Shown: positions 29,479 through 38,049, counted from the stretch's first letter. The stretch is 62,762 bases of DNA from Roseinatronobacter domitianus (GCF_023336755.1 NZ_JALZWP010000017.1:1-62762); one strand, 5' to 3'. The notes: generated by a model from the sequence alone, not told the origin. Numbers and translations: made by a program.

Positions 29479-29883
29479 GGCTTGTGTCCTCTTGGTCTTG
29501 GGGTTGTGGTGACGCTAGCAGCAAACAAAACGGCCATCAACTGTTAAGAATTATTTTTTCCTAAGCGGAAATATCTTTCCGGAAGCAGCCCAAGATTTAA
29601 GCGCCGACGCTCCGCAAGCAGCCGCGCCCCCATTGCGGCGCGATTCGAGGCAAGCCGAAGACCACCCAAACCCAATTTGAACCAATTATGCACCGCGATG
29701 CGGCAACTCCAAGCCTGTACAGCTCAACTTTTTGCCTGTTGGGAAAATTATTTTCTTTTTGTGTTGATTTTTTGGCTCAATGTGGTCTGCTTTCTGAAGC
29801 AAGGCGCGGATACTGGCTCAGGGCTTCAGGCCCGTGAAACCAATTCAGACCAAAACGCGCTACCTAATTGATGGGAGAGAGAG
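29479..29883. promoter_or_regulatory. 405-base divergent control region, mgsA / dmmD
   Basis: No gene is supported here. It is more A+T-rich than its surroundings, with T-runs near 29553 and 29768. It holds a palindrome CGGAAA-TATC-TTTCCG (29566-29581) and AACCAATTCAGACCAA (29838-29853), whose TTCAGACCAA core recurs before tmm. A GGGAGAGAG ribosome site precedes dmmD. Confidence 0.6.
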
Positions 29884-31020
29884 ATGACGCAATCCTGGCG
29901 CTTTTCAGCATTGGCCGACCGGCACCGCGCGATGGGGTCGGGGCTGGAGGACTGGTCCGGCATGGGCACGGCGTGGAGCTATGACAAGGATCAGGAAGAG
30001 GAATATCTTGCGATCCGCACCAAGGCGGGGTTCATGGATGTGTCCGGTCTGAAGAAAGTGCATGTGGTGGGGCCGCATGCGTTTCATGTGATCGACCGCG
30101 CGACCACGCGCAACGCCGACAAGATCAAGCCGGGGCGCAGTTCCTACGCGACCATGCTGAACGACGACGGCAAGTTCATCGACGATTGCGTGATCTACCG
30201 CACCGGGCCGAACGCCTATATGGTTGTGCATGGCGCGGGTCAGGGGCATGAGCAACTGACCATGGCGGCGATGGGGCGGGACGTGGATATCCGCTTCGAC
30301 GACAACCTGCATGACATCTCATTGCAAGGTCCGCTGGCGGTGGATTTCCTGGAACAGCAGGGCGTGCCGGGCATTCGTGACCTGGCCTATTTCTCGCATA
30401 TCCAGACCATGCTGTGGGACAAGCCGGTGATGATCTCTCGCACCGGCTACACGGGCGAGCGCGGATATGAGATTTTCTGCCGCGCGCAAGATGCCGTGTC
30501 AATCTGGGATGCGCTTGTCGAACAGGGCGCGCCGATGGGGATTATCCCGACCCGCTTTACCACGCTCGACTGGCTGCGCGCCGAAAGCTACCTGCTGTTC
30601 TATCCGTATGACAATTCTGAACAATATCCGTTCGAGGATGAGAAAGCCGGCGACACGCTGTGGGAGCTGGGGCTGGATTTCACCGTGTCCAAGGGCAAAA
30701 CGGGGTTCCGCGGGGCCGAGGAACATTACCGGCTGAAGGGCAAGGAACGCTTCAAGATTTACGGCGTGAAGCTGGAAGGCACCACGCCCGCCGAAGAAGG
30801 TGCCGCGCTGATGAAAGACGGCCAACAGGTCGGTGTGGTCACGATCGGCATGTATTCCTCGCTGAACACGCATAATGTGGGGATTGCCCGGATGCCGGTG
30901 GACTGCGCCATCGATGGCACGGCGATGAGTGTCAAAAACGCCGATGCCGAAATTCCCTGCGTGGCCCATTCCATGCCCTTCTACGACCCGGACAAAAAGC
31001 GCCGCACCGCCAAGGGCTAA
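29884..31020 (+). CDS. dmmD: dimethylamine monooxygenase-associated GcvT-like protein DmmD
   Basis: A 378-residue folate-binding aminomethyltransferase-fold protein (GcvT family). Marks include YLAIRTKAGFMDVSGLKKVHV, ISRTGYTGERGYEIFC, FTTLDWLRAESYLLFY and the late VGVVTIGMYSSLNTHNVGIARM. In Ruegeria pomeroyi dmmDABC is the cluster needed for dimethylamine oxidation, with DmmD the GcvT-like member that is thought to take the formaldehyde unit onto tetrahydrofolate. Gene order here (D, A, B, C) matches. A GGGAGAGAG ribosome site precedes the ATG. Confidence 0.88.
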   Translation: MTQSWRFSALADRHRAMGSGLEDWSGMGTAWSYDKDQEEEYLAIRTKAGFMDVSGLKKVHVVGPHAFHVIDRATTRNADKIKPGRSSYATMLNDDGKFIDDCVIYRTGPNAYMVVHGAGQGHEQLTMAAMGRDVDIRFDDNLHDISLQGPLAVDFLEQQGVPGIRDLAYFSHIQTMLWDKPVMISRTGYTGERGYEIFCRAQDAVSIWDALVEQGAPMGIIPTRFTTLDWLRAESYLLFYPYDNSEQYPFEDEKAGDTLWELGLDFTVSKGKTGFRGAEEHYRLKGKERFKIYGVKLEGTTPAEEGAALMKDGQQVGVVTIGMYSSLNTHNVGIARMPVDCAIDGTAMSVKNADAEIPCVAHSMPFYDPDKKRRTAKG

Positions 31021-31029
31021 GACCGGAAC

Positions 31030-31053
31030 CGGGCATGCGGCTGCGCATGCCCG
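31030..31053 (+). promoter_or_regulatory. intercistronic hairpin between dmmD and dmmA
   Basis: CGGGCATGCG and CGCATGCCCG form a perfect 10-bp stem with a 4-base loop (GCTG), 10 bases after the dmmD stop. No T-tract follows; AAAGGAG and dmmA come next. It may set the ratio of DmmD to the monooxygenase subunits. Confidence 0.6.
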
Positions 31054-31078
31054 CCCAGCTAAAGGAGTCGCCTTCAGG

Positions 31079-31687
31079 ATGAGCCGTTTCCACTTTCCCC
31101 CATCTATACACAGCCGCCCCGTTTACGGCACACTCGCCCCCCGCGCCGGTGCCGCCCAGATCATGCTTGCCGATGCCGAAGGGGCCGAGGCGATTTTATC
31201 TGTGGCACAGGCTGACCCAGAGCTGATGCGCCGGGCGCATGTCATCTATATTCCGAAGGGCACGGGTGACAGATTCACCGACCCGCTTCGCGCCGCCGCC
31301 CCCGATATTCTGCATATCGCGCCCAGCTACGGCGCCTGCACGCAGCGCCTGCACCGTGTGTTCAGCGCCGCCCCGATGGGCGCGCAGATCTATCTGGCCG
31401 GAACCGAAGGGCTGATCGGGCAGGCCATGGCGCTGGCCTTGCAGATCGGTATTCCGAAATCCGCCATCCAGACCGAACATCGCGGGTCCGTCGCGCGACG
31501 GGTGCAATGCGTGCATTGCAAGGGCATCACCGAGGACGTGATGACCGACCCGTTCCAATGCGGCCATTGCGGGCTGAACCTGTTTGTGCGCGACCACTAC
31601 TCGCGCAGGTTGGCCGCGTTTCAGGGTGTCTGCATAGATGCCGAAGACCCCGGCAATGTGCCTGCCCCGGTGGAGTTGTATTCATGA
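31079..31687 (+). CDS. dmmA: dimethylamine monooxygenase subunit DmmA
   Basis: A 202-residue protein of the DmmA family. The N-terminal two thirds have a Rossmann-like pattern (VIYIPKGTGD, IYLAGTEGLIGQAMALALQIG), and the C-terminus carries four Cys in VQCVHCKGITED and FQCGHCGLNLFVRDHYSRR, which look like a rubredoxin- or zinc-ribbon-like metal site. The ATG at 31079 follows AAAGGAG (11-base gap). Its stop overlaps the dmmB start (ATGA). The exact role of this subunit in electron transfer or assembly is not evident from sequence. Confidence 0.85.
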   Translation: MSRFHFPPSIHSRPVYGTLAPRAGAAQIMLADAEGAEAILSVAQADPELMRRAHVIYIPKGTGDRFTDPLRAAAPDILHIAPSYGACTQRLHRVFSAAPMGAQIYLAGTEGLIGQAMALALQIGIPKSAIQTEHRGSVARRVQCVHCKGITEDVMTDPFQCGHCGLNLFVRDHYSRRLAAFQGVCIDAEDPGNVPAPVELYS

Positions 31688-32646
31688 GCGCCGGTCCGGG
31701 AAAGCTGCCCGTTATCGTCACCGCCAAGGTCAAGCTGAACGATCTGGTCACGCGGTTTGAATTCGCCCATGCCGACGGCAAGCCGCTGCCGCCGTTTTCT
31801 GGCGGCGCGCATACGGTGGTTGAAATGCGCGATGGCGATGTGACCCGGCTGAACCCCTATTCGCTGATGTCCGACCCGGTGGACCCCACGCATTACGCCA
31901 TTTCCGTGCGGCGCGACGCTGCCGGGCGCGGCGGGTCGATGTTCTTGCATGACAAGGTGCAGGTGGGTGACAGGCTGGTGCTGGGCACCCCGGTCAACCT
32001 GTTCGCGCTGGACCTGACCGCGCGCAAGCATCTGATGATCGCGGGCGGTATCGGGGTCACGCCGTTTGTGGCGCAGATCAAGCAATTGCAGACCACGGGC
32101 GGCGCGTTCGAATTGCATTATTCGGCCCGGTCGCAGGCTTTGGCCAGCTATGCCGACGACTTGCGCGCGGCGCATCCCAAACGGGTGAAGCTGTATCTGG
32201 ACGACCAGAGCCAGCAAATCCCGCTGGAACGCCTGCTGTCGGGCCAGCCACCCGGAACCCATGTCTATGTCTGCGGGCCGCGCGGGATGATCGACTGGGT
32301 TCTGGCCACCGCCGAACGCCTTGGCTGGCCGCCCGAGGCCGTGCATTCCGAAGAATTCCTCGCCCCGCAATCGGGCAAGCCGTTCGATGTGGAATTGGCA
32401 CAATCGGGCAAGACCATTACCGTGGGCGAACATGAAAGCCTGTTGGAAGCCATGGAGCGCGAGGGCGTTGATGCCCCCTATCTGTGCCGTGGCGGGGCCT
32501 GCGGGCAATGCGAAACCGGCGTGATCGCGCATGACGGCACGTTCCAGCATCACGATCATTGGTTGGAAGATGACGAGCGCGACGGCAGCAAGATCATGCC
32601 CTGTGTCAGCCGGTTCGAAGGAACCCGGTTGGTGCTGGACAGGTAA
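31684..32646 (+). CDS. dmmB: dimethylamine monooxygenase reductase subunit DmmB (VanB/PDR type)
   Basis: A 320-residue phthalate-dioxygenase-reductase-type protein: an FMN domain (LNPYSLMSDP), an NAD domain (IAGGIGVTPFVAQIKQL, VYVCGPRGMIDWV) and a C-terminal plant-type 2Fe-2S ferredoxin with Cys ligands in YLCRGGACGQCETG and IMPCVS. It moves electrons from NAD(P)H to the oxygenase. It overlaps dmmA by 4 bases and lies 13 bases before dmmC, so the three subunits are likely made together. Confidence 0.9.
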   Translation: MSAGPGKLPVIVTAKVKLNDLVTRFEFAHADGKPLPPFSGGAHTVVEMRDGDVTRLNPYSLMSDPVDPTHYAISVRRDAAGRGGSMFLHDKVQVGDRLVLGTPVNLFALDLTARKHLMIAGGIGVTPFVAQIKQLQTTGGAFELHYSARSQALASYADDLRAAHPKRVKLYLDDQSQQIPLERLLSGQPPGTHVYVCGPRGMIDWVLATAERLGWPPEAVHSEEFLAPQSGKPFDVELAQSGKTITVGEHESLLEAMEREGVDAPYLCRGGACGQCETGVIAHDGTFQHHDHWLEDDERDGSKIMPCVSRFEGTRLVLDR

Positions 32647-32659
32647 AGGAGACGGGACC

Positions 32660-33727
32660 ATGACGATCCAGTTCAATGACGAAACTTTCCGCGACGATTA
32701 CACCTTCCGCAACTCGGAATGGGCGATCAAACGCTTTCCCTTCCCCTTCCACGAAGACAGCTACATGTATTCGGTCAACATGGAACGCCACCGGGGCGGG
32801 CCGGACGGGTCCGTCTATGCCAAGCGCTTCGATGTGGACGAACATTATATCGCGGAAATGCGCGACCGCGCGCTGGTCTTGGCGGATGACCCGCTGCGCT
32901 GCCAGTCCTTGCCGCATATGACGCTGGCGGGGTGGGACTTGCTGGAACTTATCATGGTCAGCAAATCCGAGGATTACCCCGATCTGTTCGAATTGCACCG
33001 CGACGGCACCACATGGCGCTGGGTCAACAAGCCCTTGGGCATTGACGACACCTTCACCTTCATGGACGAGGCCAGCCTGCCCTATGGCCCGATGGAATAC
33101 ATCACCCGCCAGACCCAAGGCGATTTCGCGGTGCTGGACCAGCGCGAGAATAACCTGTGGATGGATGCGGGTATGGTCACAACCCAGGCCGATTGGTCGC
33201 TGGATTTCGACATCGGGATGAACTTTTTCGAATGGCACGCGCCGGTGCCGCTGGCGCATGAAATGGGCGTGTTCAAACGCGCGCTGAAATTCCTGCTGAA
33301 CGTGCAGCAAGACAGCCCGGCGCGGCGCTTGAACTGGACCATGACCGTCAACCCGCTGCTGGATACCAGCCCGGAAAACTACCATAAATGGGGCATCCAA
33401 AAGACCACGCTCACGCCAGAAAACGTCGGCCGCAAGCAACATCTGCGCGTCGAATTGCAGACCTTCTACCGCCTGCCGCGATCAAACGCGCTTGTCTTCC
33501 CGATCCGCTGCTACCTGATCGCGCTGGAAGACCTTGTGACCGTGCCGAAATGGGGCCGCCGCCTGCACCGGGTGATCCGCGATCTGCCGGCTGAACTTGC
33601 CACCTACAAAGGCTTCATCGACAACCGCCCGATCATCCTGGACTACCTGTCGCGCTTCGATGACGGCCTGCCCACATCACCCGGAATATGGCCCGACATC
33701 CACAGCGAACCCCCACTGCAAACCTGA
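32660..33727 (+). CDS. dmmC: dimethylamine monooxygenase catalytic subunit DmmC (DUF3445, heme-dependent N-demethylase type)
   Basis: A 355-residue DUF3445 protein, the family of heme-dependent oxidative N-demethylases. Marks are WAIKRFPFPFHEDSYMYSVN, LAGWDLLELIMVSKSEDYPDLFEL, WSLDFDIGMNFFEWHAPVP and VELQTFYRLPRSNALVFPIRCYLI, with several conserved His and Arg that could bind heme or substrate. It would demethylate dimethylamine to methylamine and formaldehyde with electrons from DmmB. An AAAGGAG site precedes the ATG at 32660. It ends 2 bases from the stop of the convergent XRE gene. Confidence 0.87.
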   Translation: MTIQFNDETFRDDYTFRNSEWAIKRFPFPFHEDSYMYSVNMERHRGGPDGSVYAKRFDVDEHYIAEMRDRALVLADDPLRCQSLPHMTLAGWDLLELIMVSKSEDYPDLFELHRDGTTWRWVNKPLGIDDTFTFMDEASLPYGPMEYITRQTQGDFAVLDQRENNLWMDAGMVTTQADWSLDFDIGMNFFEWHAPVPLAHEMGVFKRALKFLLNVQQDSPARRLNWTMTVNPLLDTSPENYHKWGIQKTTLTPENVGRKQHLRVELQTFYRLPRSNALVFPIRCYLIALEDLVTVPKWGRRLHRVIRDLPAELATYKGFIDNRPIILDYLSRFDDGLPTSPGIWPDIHSEPPLQT

Positions 33728-33729
33728 TG

Positions 33730-34392
33730 TCACACGTTCTGCGGATACGCGATGATCGACAAATATCGCGCAGGGAGCTTTTCCAGAACTTCTGGCCCGT
33801 GCGGCGCATCCGCATCGAAAAACAAAGTGTCGCCGGGTTTAAGGGCATACAGCGTGTCATTGTGGCGATACTGCAATGCGCCTTCCAGCATGTAGATCGT
33901 CTCTATCCCGCCGTGCTGAAAGGTCGGGAATATATCGGACTCCAGCGTCAGCGTAATCAGGTAGGGTTCCACCATGACCCCGCTGGCATTGGACCCGATA
34001 TGCCCAAGCAAGTTGTATTGATGCCCGGCGCGGGTGCCCGCGCGTTCGGTTTCAACCCCTGCGCCTGCCGGGGTGTGAACCGCCTCTCGATGCTCTTCGA
34101 ACCCACGGAAAAACGCGGTCAGAGGCACGCTCAGCGCATGCGACAAAGCCTGAAGCGTGGTCAGCGAGGGCGAGGTGTTACCATTCTCGATCTTGGACAG
34201 CATGCCAATGGACAACCCGGTCAATTCCGCCAAGTCCGCCACCGTGATACCCTTTTGACGACGAAAAGCGCGCACTTCGCGCCCGATCGCCACTTCCAGC
34301 ACCTTTTCGCGCTCCTCGCGCGTGCTGTGGGGGTCTTGGCGCAACGGAGCAGCGCGCCCGGCAAGCTCGGATGGTTTCACGGTGGTTGTCAT
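33730..34392 (-). CDS. XRE-family regulator with C-terminal cupin
   Basis: A 220-residue regulator. The helix-turn-helix (VRAFRRQKGITVADLAELTG, LSIGMLSKIENGNTSPSLTT) spans about residues 38-95 and a cupin domain (IYMLEGALQYRHNDTLYALKPGDTLFF) follows. Such proteins often control uptake or breakdown of amines, amino acids or polyamines. It lies in the gap between dmmC and the GlxA-type regulator, divergent from the latter, and is probably a regulator of the amine island; the ligand is unknown. Confidence 0.87.
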   Translation of the reverse strand: MTTTVKPSELAGRAAPLRQDPHSTREEREKVLEVAIGREVRAFRRQKGITVADLAELTGLSIGMLSKIENGNTSPSLTTLQALSHALSVPLTAFFRGFEEHREAVHTPAGAGVETERAGTRAGHQYNLLGHIGSNASGVMVEPYLITLTLESDIFPTFQHGGIETIYMLEGALQYRHNDTLYALKPGDTLFFDADAPHGPEVLEKLPARYLSIIAYPQNV

Positions 34393-34457
34393 CTGATCCC
34401 TTTCGGCATGGGCACGACCTTGGATTTCGACAAACAGGTCATCAAGGAGCCTGCGAA

Positions 34458-35486
34458 ATGTTTAACCGCAGTATACAGAATATGACTGAAAATGAAAATA
34501 TCCAGCTCGGTTTCCTGATTTTCCCGGGCTTTCCGATGGCTTGCCTGACCTCGATGATCGAACCGTTGCGCGCGGCGAATGAAATCGCAGGGACGCGCGC
34601 CTTCGCATGGAGCCTTATTTCAGAGGATGGCGCACCGGTGGAAAGCAGCGCAGCGGTGGCCTTTCACCCGAATTGTGCGCTCGCCGGGGCAGGGCATCTG
34701 GATTACCTGTTTCTGCTATCCCCGCCCAATGGCCATTTCGCGGAACCGCGCAAGGGCTATGGCGCATTGCGCAACCGCGCCCGCCACGGTGCGACGCTGG
34801 GGGGCGTTAGCGGCGGGGTGTTTCCATTGGCGCGTGCGGGCCTTCTGGATGGGCATGTAACCTCTGTTCATTGGTGCTACGCAACCGCCTTCAGCGACGA
34901 ATTCCCCGAGCATCGCACCACGGATGATGTCATCATGGTAGACCGCCGTCGTGTCACGATATCTGGCGCGGCTGCCGGGTTCGACCTTGCCTTGCGTCTT
35001 ATCAAGAACCGCTTCGGCGATGCGGTGACGACCGAAGTGGCCTGCTGGTTCCAACACCCCTTCGTGCGCGGCGACGGTGTGCGGCAGCGCATCCCCGCGC
35101 TGCGCTCTACCGCGGCATCTGACATGTTGCCCGAGCCGGTTGCCGAGGCGCTCCGCATTATGGATGACCACCTTGAAGACCCGATCGCCGTGGGTGATAT
35201 CTGCGAGCAGATCGGGATTTCACCACGCCATCTGGAACGGTTGTTCAAGATGCAACTGGGCAAAAGCCCCAAGCTTTACTACCGCGCGAAACGGCTGGAT
35301 GCCGCGCGGCAACTGGTGATGTATTCCAATCGCCCACTGCGCGAGATTGCTCTGTCCTCTGGCTTTTCCAGTCCCGCCGCACTGCGCCGTCGCTATGCCG
35401 AAGCCTATGGCCTCACCCCCGAAGATGATCGGGACCGCATAAACATGTTCCGCGTGCAGCAAAACGCGCCAGTACCGTCCAGTTGA
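34458..35486 (+). CDS. GlxA-type regulator (DJ-1/PfpI-like domain plus AraC DNA-binding domain)
   Basis: A 342-residue protein with an N-terminal class I amidotransferase-like sensor (LGFLIFPGFPMACLTSMIEP, DYLFLLSPPNG) and a C-terminal AraC DNA-binding domain (VGDICEQIGISPRHLERLFK, LREIALSSGFSSPAALRRRY). The usual nucleophile position in the elbow reads VSGGVFPLA, without Cys, so the sensor is not catalytic, as is normal for GlxA/CdhR-type activators of amine and betaine genes. The ATG at 34458 follows AAGGAG at 34444. It stands between the dmm genes and the Amt gene and is the best candidate activator of the island. Confidence 0.87.
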   Translation: MFNRSIQNMTENENIQLGFLIFPGFPMACLTSMIEPLRAANEIAGTRAFAWSLISEDGAPVESSAAVAFHPNCALAGAGHLDYLFLLSPPNGHFAEPRKGYGALRNRARHGATLGGVSGGVFPLARAGLLDGHVTSVHWCYATAFSDEFPEHRTTDDVIMVDRRRVTISGAAAGFDLALRLIKNRFGDAVTTEVACWFQHPFVRGDGVRQRIPALRSTAASDMLPEPVAEALRIMDDHLEDPIAVGDICEQIGISPRHLERLFKMQLGKSPKLYYRAKRLDAARQLVMYSNRPLREIALSSGFSSPAALRRRYAEAYGLTPEDDRDRINMFRVQQNAPVPSS

Positions 35487-35813
35487 CAGAAAAGTGATTC
35501 GTTTGGCCGATTCGGCGCGCTCACGGCGAACAGATGATGGGACCACAGCCTTAACCAAATTGGACCAAAATTTCCGCATTCCTGAAAATGCCAGACCCGA
35601 ACTGGACCAATATCACACCAAAAGGAAAGTTTTATTCTCAAAAGGCAATTTTATGCTTTGTAAAACCTTAACCTAAGGTCATCCTTTTCTTGTCGCGGCA
35701 ACCGGTTGCCAGATTGGTTCAGAGTGCTGTCGACGGACAACAGGGATCAAGACCCTTCAGCGAAGGCAGGCCCAACCCGGTCCTTGGCTTCGCAACAGGT
35801 CATGGAGAATGAA
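35487..35813. promoter_or_regulatory. 327-base leader/promoter region of the Amt-family gene
   Basis: No gene is supported. It holds CCTTA-ACC-TAAGG (35666-35678), a perfect 14-bp palindrome GGCAACCGGTTGCC (35697-35710), and directly after it ATTGGTTCAGA (35713-35723), which is shared with the tmm promoter. A+T-rich stretches lie around 35620-35665. The Amt ATG at 35814 is preceded by GGAG at 35804-35807. Confidence 0.6.
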
Positions 35814-37175
35814 ATGTCACTAAATCTGGAAACCGTCTTTGCCGAGCAGGTCACACTGAACTCGCTTGTGCAAAATCTTGTTTACGCATCCGGCACAGTC
35901 GGGGCGATCATGGTTGTCGTCGGCCTGCTGATGATCGACGCAGGCACGACCCGCAGCAACAACCTGCTAAATTCGACCCTTGAAAAGCTGATGGGCTTCT
36001 TCATCGGGTTTGCAACCTATTTCATCATAGGGTTCGGCTTCTGGGCCGCGCAATACTACATCATGGAAGGCGCGACGCTAACCGATTCCATCAAGGATTG
36101 GTGGCTGGCGGGCGGCATGTCGAACGCTCGTGCGCATGAGGTCGATCCTGGGGTGTTTCCGGGGCTGAACACGTTCCAGATCTTCATCTTCTTCCTTGCG
36201 TGCTTTGCTGGCATCATCAACGTGCTGTTCCATTTCGCGGTCGCAGAGCGGATGAAGGCAGCGGCCTATTTCATCTTTTGCGCGGTCGCGACGGTGGTAT
36301 CCTCGGCGCTAAGCTGGGCAACATGGGGGTCTGTCGGCCCGCTGACCAATCCCGGCTTTCACGACTTCTTCGGCGTGGGCTTTGTCTATCTGTTCCCGGC
36401 TGGCATGGCGCTTGTCATGGTGCCGAAACTGGGCGCACGCCCCGGCATGTTCGGGCCGCACGCCAAGGTTGCCAGCTATGACGCGCCCAGCATCGGGCTT
36501 GCGGCAACCGGGCTTATGACGATCTTCGCGGCGTTGCCGATGGTCATCTTGTCCTGCCTGTTCTTCTTCGACCCCGAAGCACTTGCCGTCAGCGTGACCA
36601 TGGCGAACACCAGCGTTGGCATTGCCTTCAACAATTACGGGTTGGCTTGGGCTGGCGGCGCAATTTCGGGCCTTCTGATCGCTTACAAAACCCGCAGCTA
36701 CGCCTACACGCTTCTTGGCCCACTTGCGGGTTATGTCGCCGGAGCCTCGGGCTTTGACGTGTATTTGCCTTGGCAAATGTTCCTCGTGGCCCTTGGCGCG
36801 CCTTTCGTCGCCTATGCGGTCTACGAATTCACGCTTAAGCGCGGCATTGATGAACACAAGCTGTTCCCGCTGTTCTTGGGCGCGGGCAGCTATGGGCTTA
36901 TCATGCTGGGCATCTTCAAGGCCGGAACCCCGCGCGGCGGCTACCTTGGATTCGAGGACGGCGCCTATGCGTTCCAGCACGGCGAAATCGGCATAGTCAT
37001 GCAGCTTGCCGGCATTGCGGCCTGCGTCGGCGCAGGTGTCGTCACCGCTCTGGTGCTGGGTTTCATTCTGGAGAAGACCATCGGTCTTAAGGTGGATGAG
37101 AACGATCAGGCCGATGGTCTGGACCAGAAAGTCTGGGACATCGCGCCAGCACCGGCCGCAACCCCTGCGGAATAA
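35814..37175 (+). CDS. divergent Amt-family (methyl)ammonium transporter-like protein
   Basis: A 453-residue membrane protein with eleven or so hydrophobic segments and recognisable Amt/Rh architecture (AVAERM, matching the ALAERI motif of AmtB, about residue 145; a C-terminal GLKVDENDQADGLD like the AmtB tail). Where AmtB has DFAGGTVVH (pore His168) this protein reads DFFGVGFVY, and where AmtB has GVHGVCGI (His318) it reads LFLGAGSY. Both pore histidines are therefore missing. Context between amine regulators suggests methylammonium or another amine as ligand, or a sensing role. The GGAG-preceded ATG at 35814 is chosen over a much longer open frame. Confidence 0.8.
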   Translation: MSLNLETVFAEQVTLNSLVQNLVYASGTVGAIMVVVGLLMIDAGTTRSNNLLNSTLEKLMGFFIGFATYFIIGFGFWAAQYYIMEGATLTDSIKDWWLAGGMSNARAHEVDPGVFPGLNTFQIFIFFLACFAGIINVLFHFAVAERMKAAAYFIFCAVATVVSSALSWATWGSVGPLTNPGFHDFFGVGFVYLFPAGMALVMVPKLGARPGMFGPHAKVASYDAPSIGLAATGLMTIFAALPMVILSCLFFFDPEALAVSVTMANTSVGIAFNNYGLAWAGGAISGLLIAYKTRSYAYTLLGPLAGYVAGASGFDVYLPWQMFLVALGAPFVAYAVYEFTLKRGIDEHKLFPLFLGAGSYGLIMLGIFKAGTPRGGYLGFEDGAYAFQHGEIGIVMQLAGIAACVGAGVVTALVLGFILEKTIGLKVDENDQADGLDQKVWDIAPAPAATPAE

Positions 37176-37186
37176 ACCGACACAGT

Positions 37187-37212
37187 GCGCCACGCCGGTT
37201 TGAGCGTGGCGC
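37187..37212 (+). terminator. stem-loop after the Amt gene
   Basis: GCGCCACGC and GCGTGGCGC form a perfect 9-bp stem with an 8-base loop, 11 bases after the stop codon, followed by GCTTTC. The T-run is weak, so termination may be incomplete. Confidence 0.55.
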
Positions 37213-37309
37213 GCTTTCATCGTACCAACATTTCTGGCCATTTCCCGCTACAGTCACTATGTAAGCTGATGGACGCTCAGCCGCGCTGGCGGTCAAGGGA
37301 ACAGGCGAA

Positions 37310-38041
37310 ATGGGACTTGTAATGAATTCACGGCTGGAAGCAGGGCTTGTGCTGGATCAAGCCGTGGGCGGCACCGTGCAAGTCGTAATCGACACGCTGT
37401 TTGCGAAAATCCAGTCAGAGGAATACCCGGCAGATTCGCGCCTTCCCAGCGAGCGCGCCTTGGCCGCGGAACTGGGCGTATCTCGGAACACGGTGCGCGA
37501 GGCGCTTGATGTGCTGGCCACGCATAACATTATCCGGCGACGCGCAGGCAGCGGCAGTTTCGTGACCTATCGCGCACGCACGGTTGAGCATATGAGCAGT
37601 GGCTCTATCGCCGAGCGCACAAGCCCACTCGATCATCTGGTGGTTCGCAGCATCATCGAACCCGAAATGGTGCGGCTGGCCACCATCAATATGAGCCCGC
37701 GCGAGCTGGATGAACTTGATGACATCGTGTCGCGCATTGAACGCGTGCGCAGCGATGTGACGGAATTCATCAAATGCGAAGAAGAACTATACCGCAAGAT
37801 CGCGCAAGGCACCCGCAACCCCCTGCTTGAAGCCTGCTACGAGATGACAATCGAAGTGTGTCGCCAAAGTTTTCGGACCGCGCTGATGCGCCGCCACCTG
37901 ACGCCCGACCGCATTCAAAGCTACCAGACCCGCTATAATACGTTGTTCAATGCAATTGCCGCCCGCGACGTGGAAGCGGCGGTGGAATTCGTCAAACTGC
38001 ATCTGGTGGATGAGCAAAAACTGCTGTTGCACGAAGGCTAA
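37310..38041 (+). CDS. FadR-type GntR regulator (FCD domain)
   Basis: A 243-residue regulator with an N-terminal winged helix (LPSERALAAELGVSRNTVREAL, RAGSGSFV) and an all-helical FCD ligand domain (IIEPEMVRLATINM, DELDDIVSRIERV, HLVDEQKLLLHEG). FCD domains usually bind small carboxylates through a metal. It follows the Amt gene after a stem-loop and converges on the orphan binding-protein gene. A nearby ATG at 37322 is an alternative start. Its target is unknown but probably lies in this amine island. Confidence 0.87.
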   Translation: MGLVMNSRLEAGLVLDQAVGGTVQVVIDTLFAKIQSEEYPADSRLPSERALAAELGVSRNTVREALDVLATHNIIRRRAGSGSFVTYRARTVEHMSSGSIAERTSPLDHLVVRSIIEPEMVRLATINMSPRELDELDDIVSRIERVRSDVTEFIKCEEELYRKIAQGTRNPLLEACYEMTIEVCRQSFRTALMRRHLTPDRIQSYQTRYNTLFNAIAARDVEAAVEFVKLHLVDEQKLLLHEG

Positions 38042-38049
38042 CGCAAGGT

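Noticed and set aside
29677-29871. 64-codon open frame in the mgsA-dmmD intergenic region
   Set aside because: No ribosome site, Cys/Leu-rich product without family resemblance, and it lies over the expected promoter of dmmD.
35713-35730. possible sigma-54 promoter before the Amt gene (GG and GC elements)
   Set aside because: The GG and GC steps are separated by 8 bases rather than the 10 required between the -24 and -12 elements.
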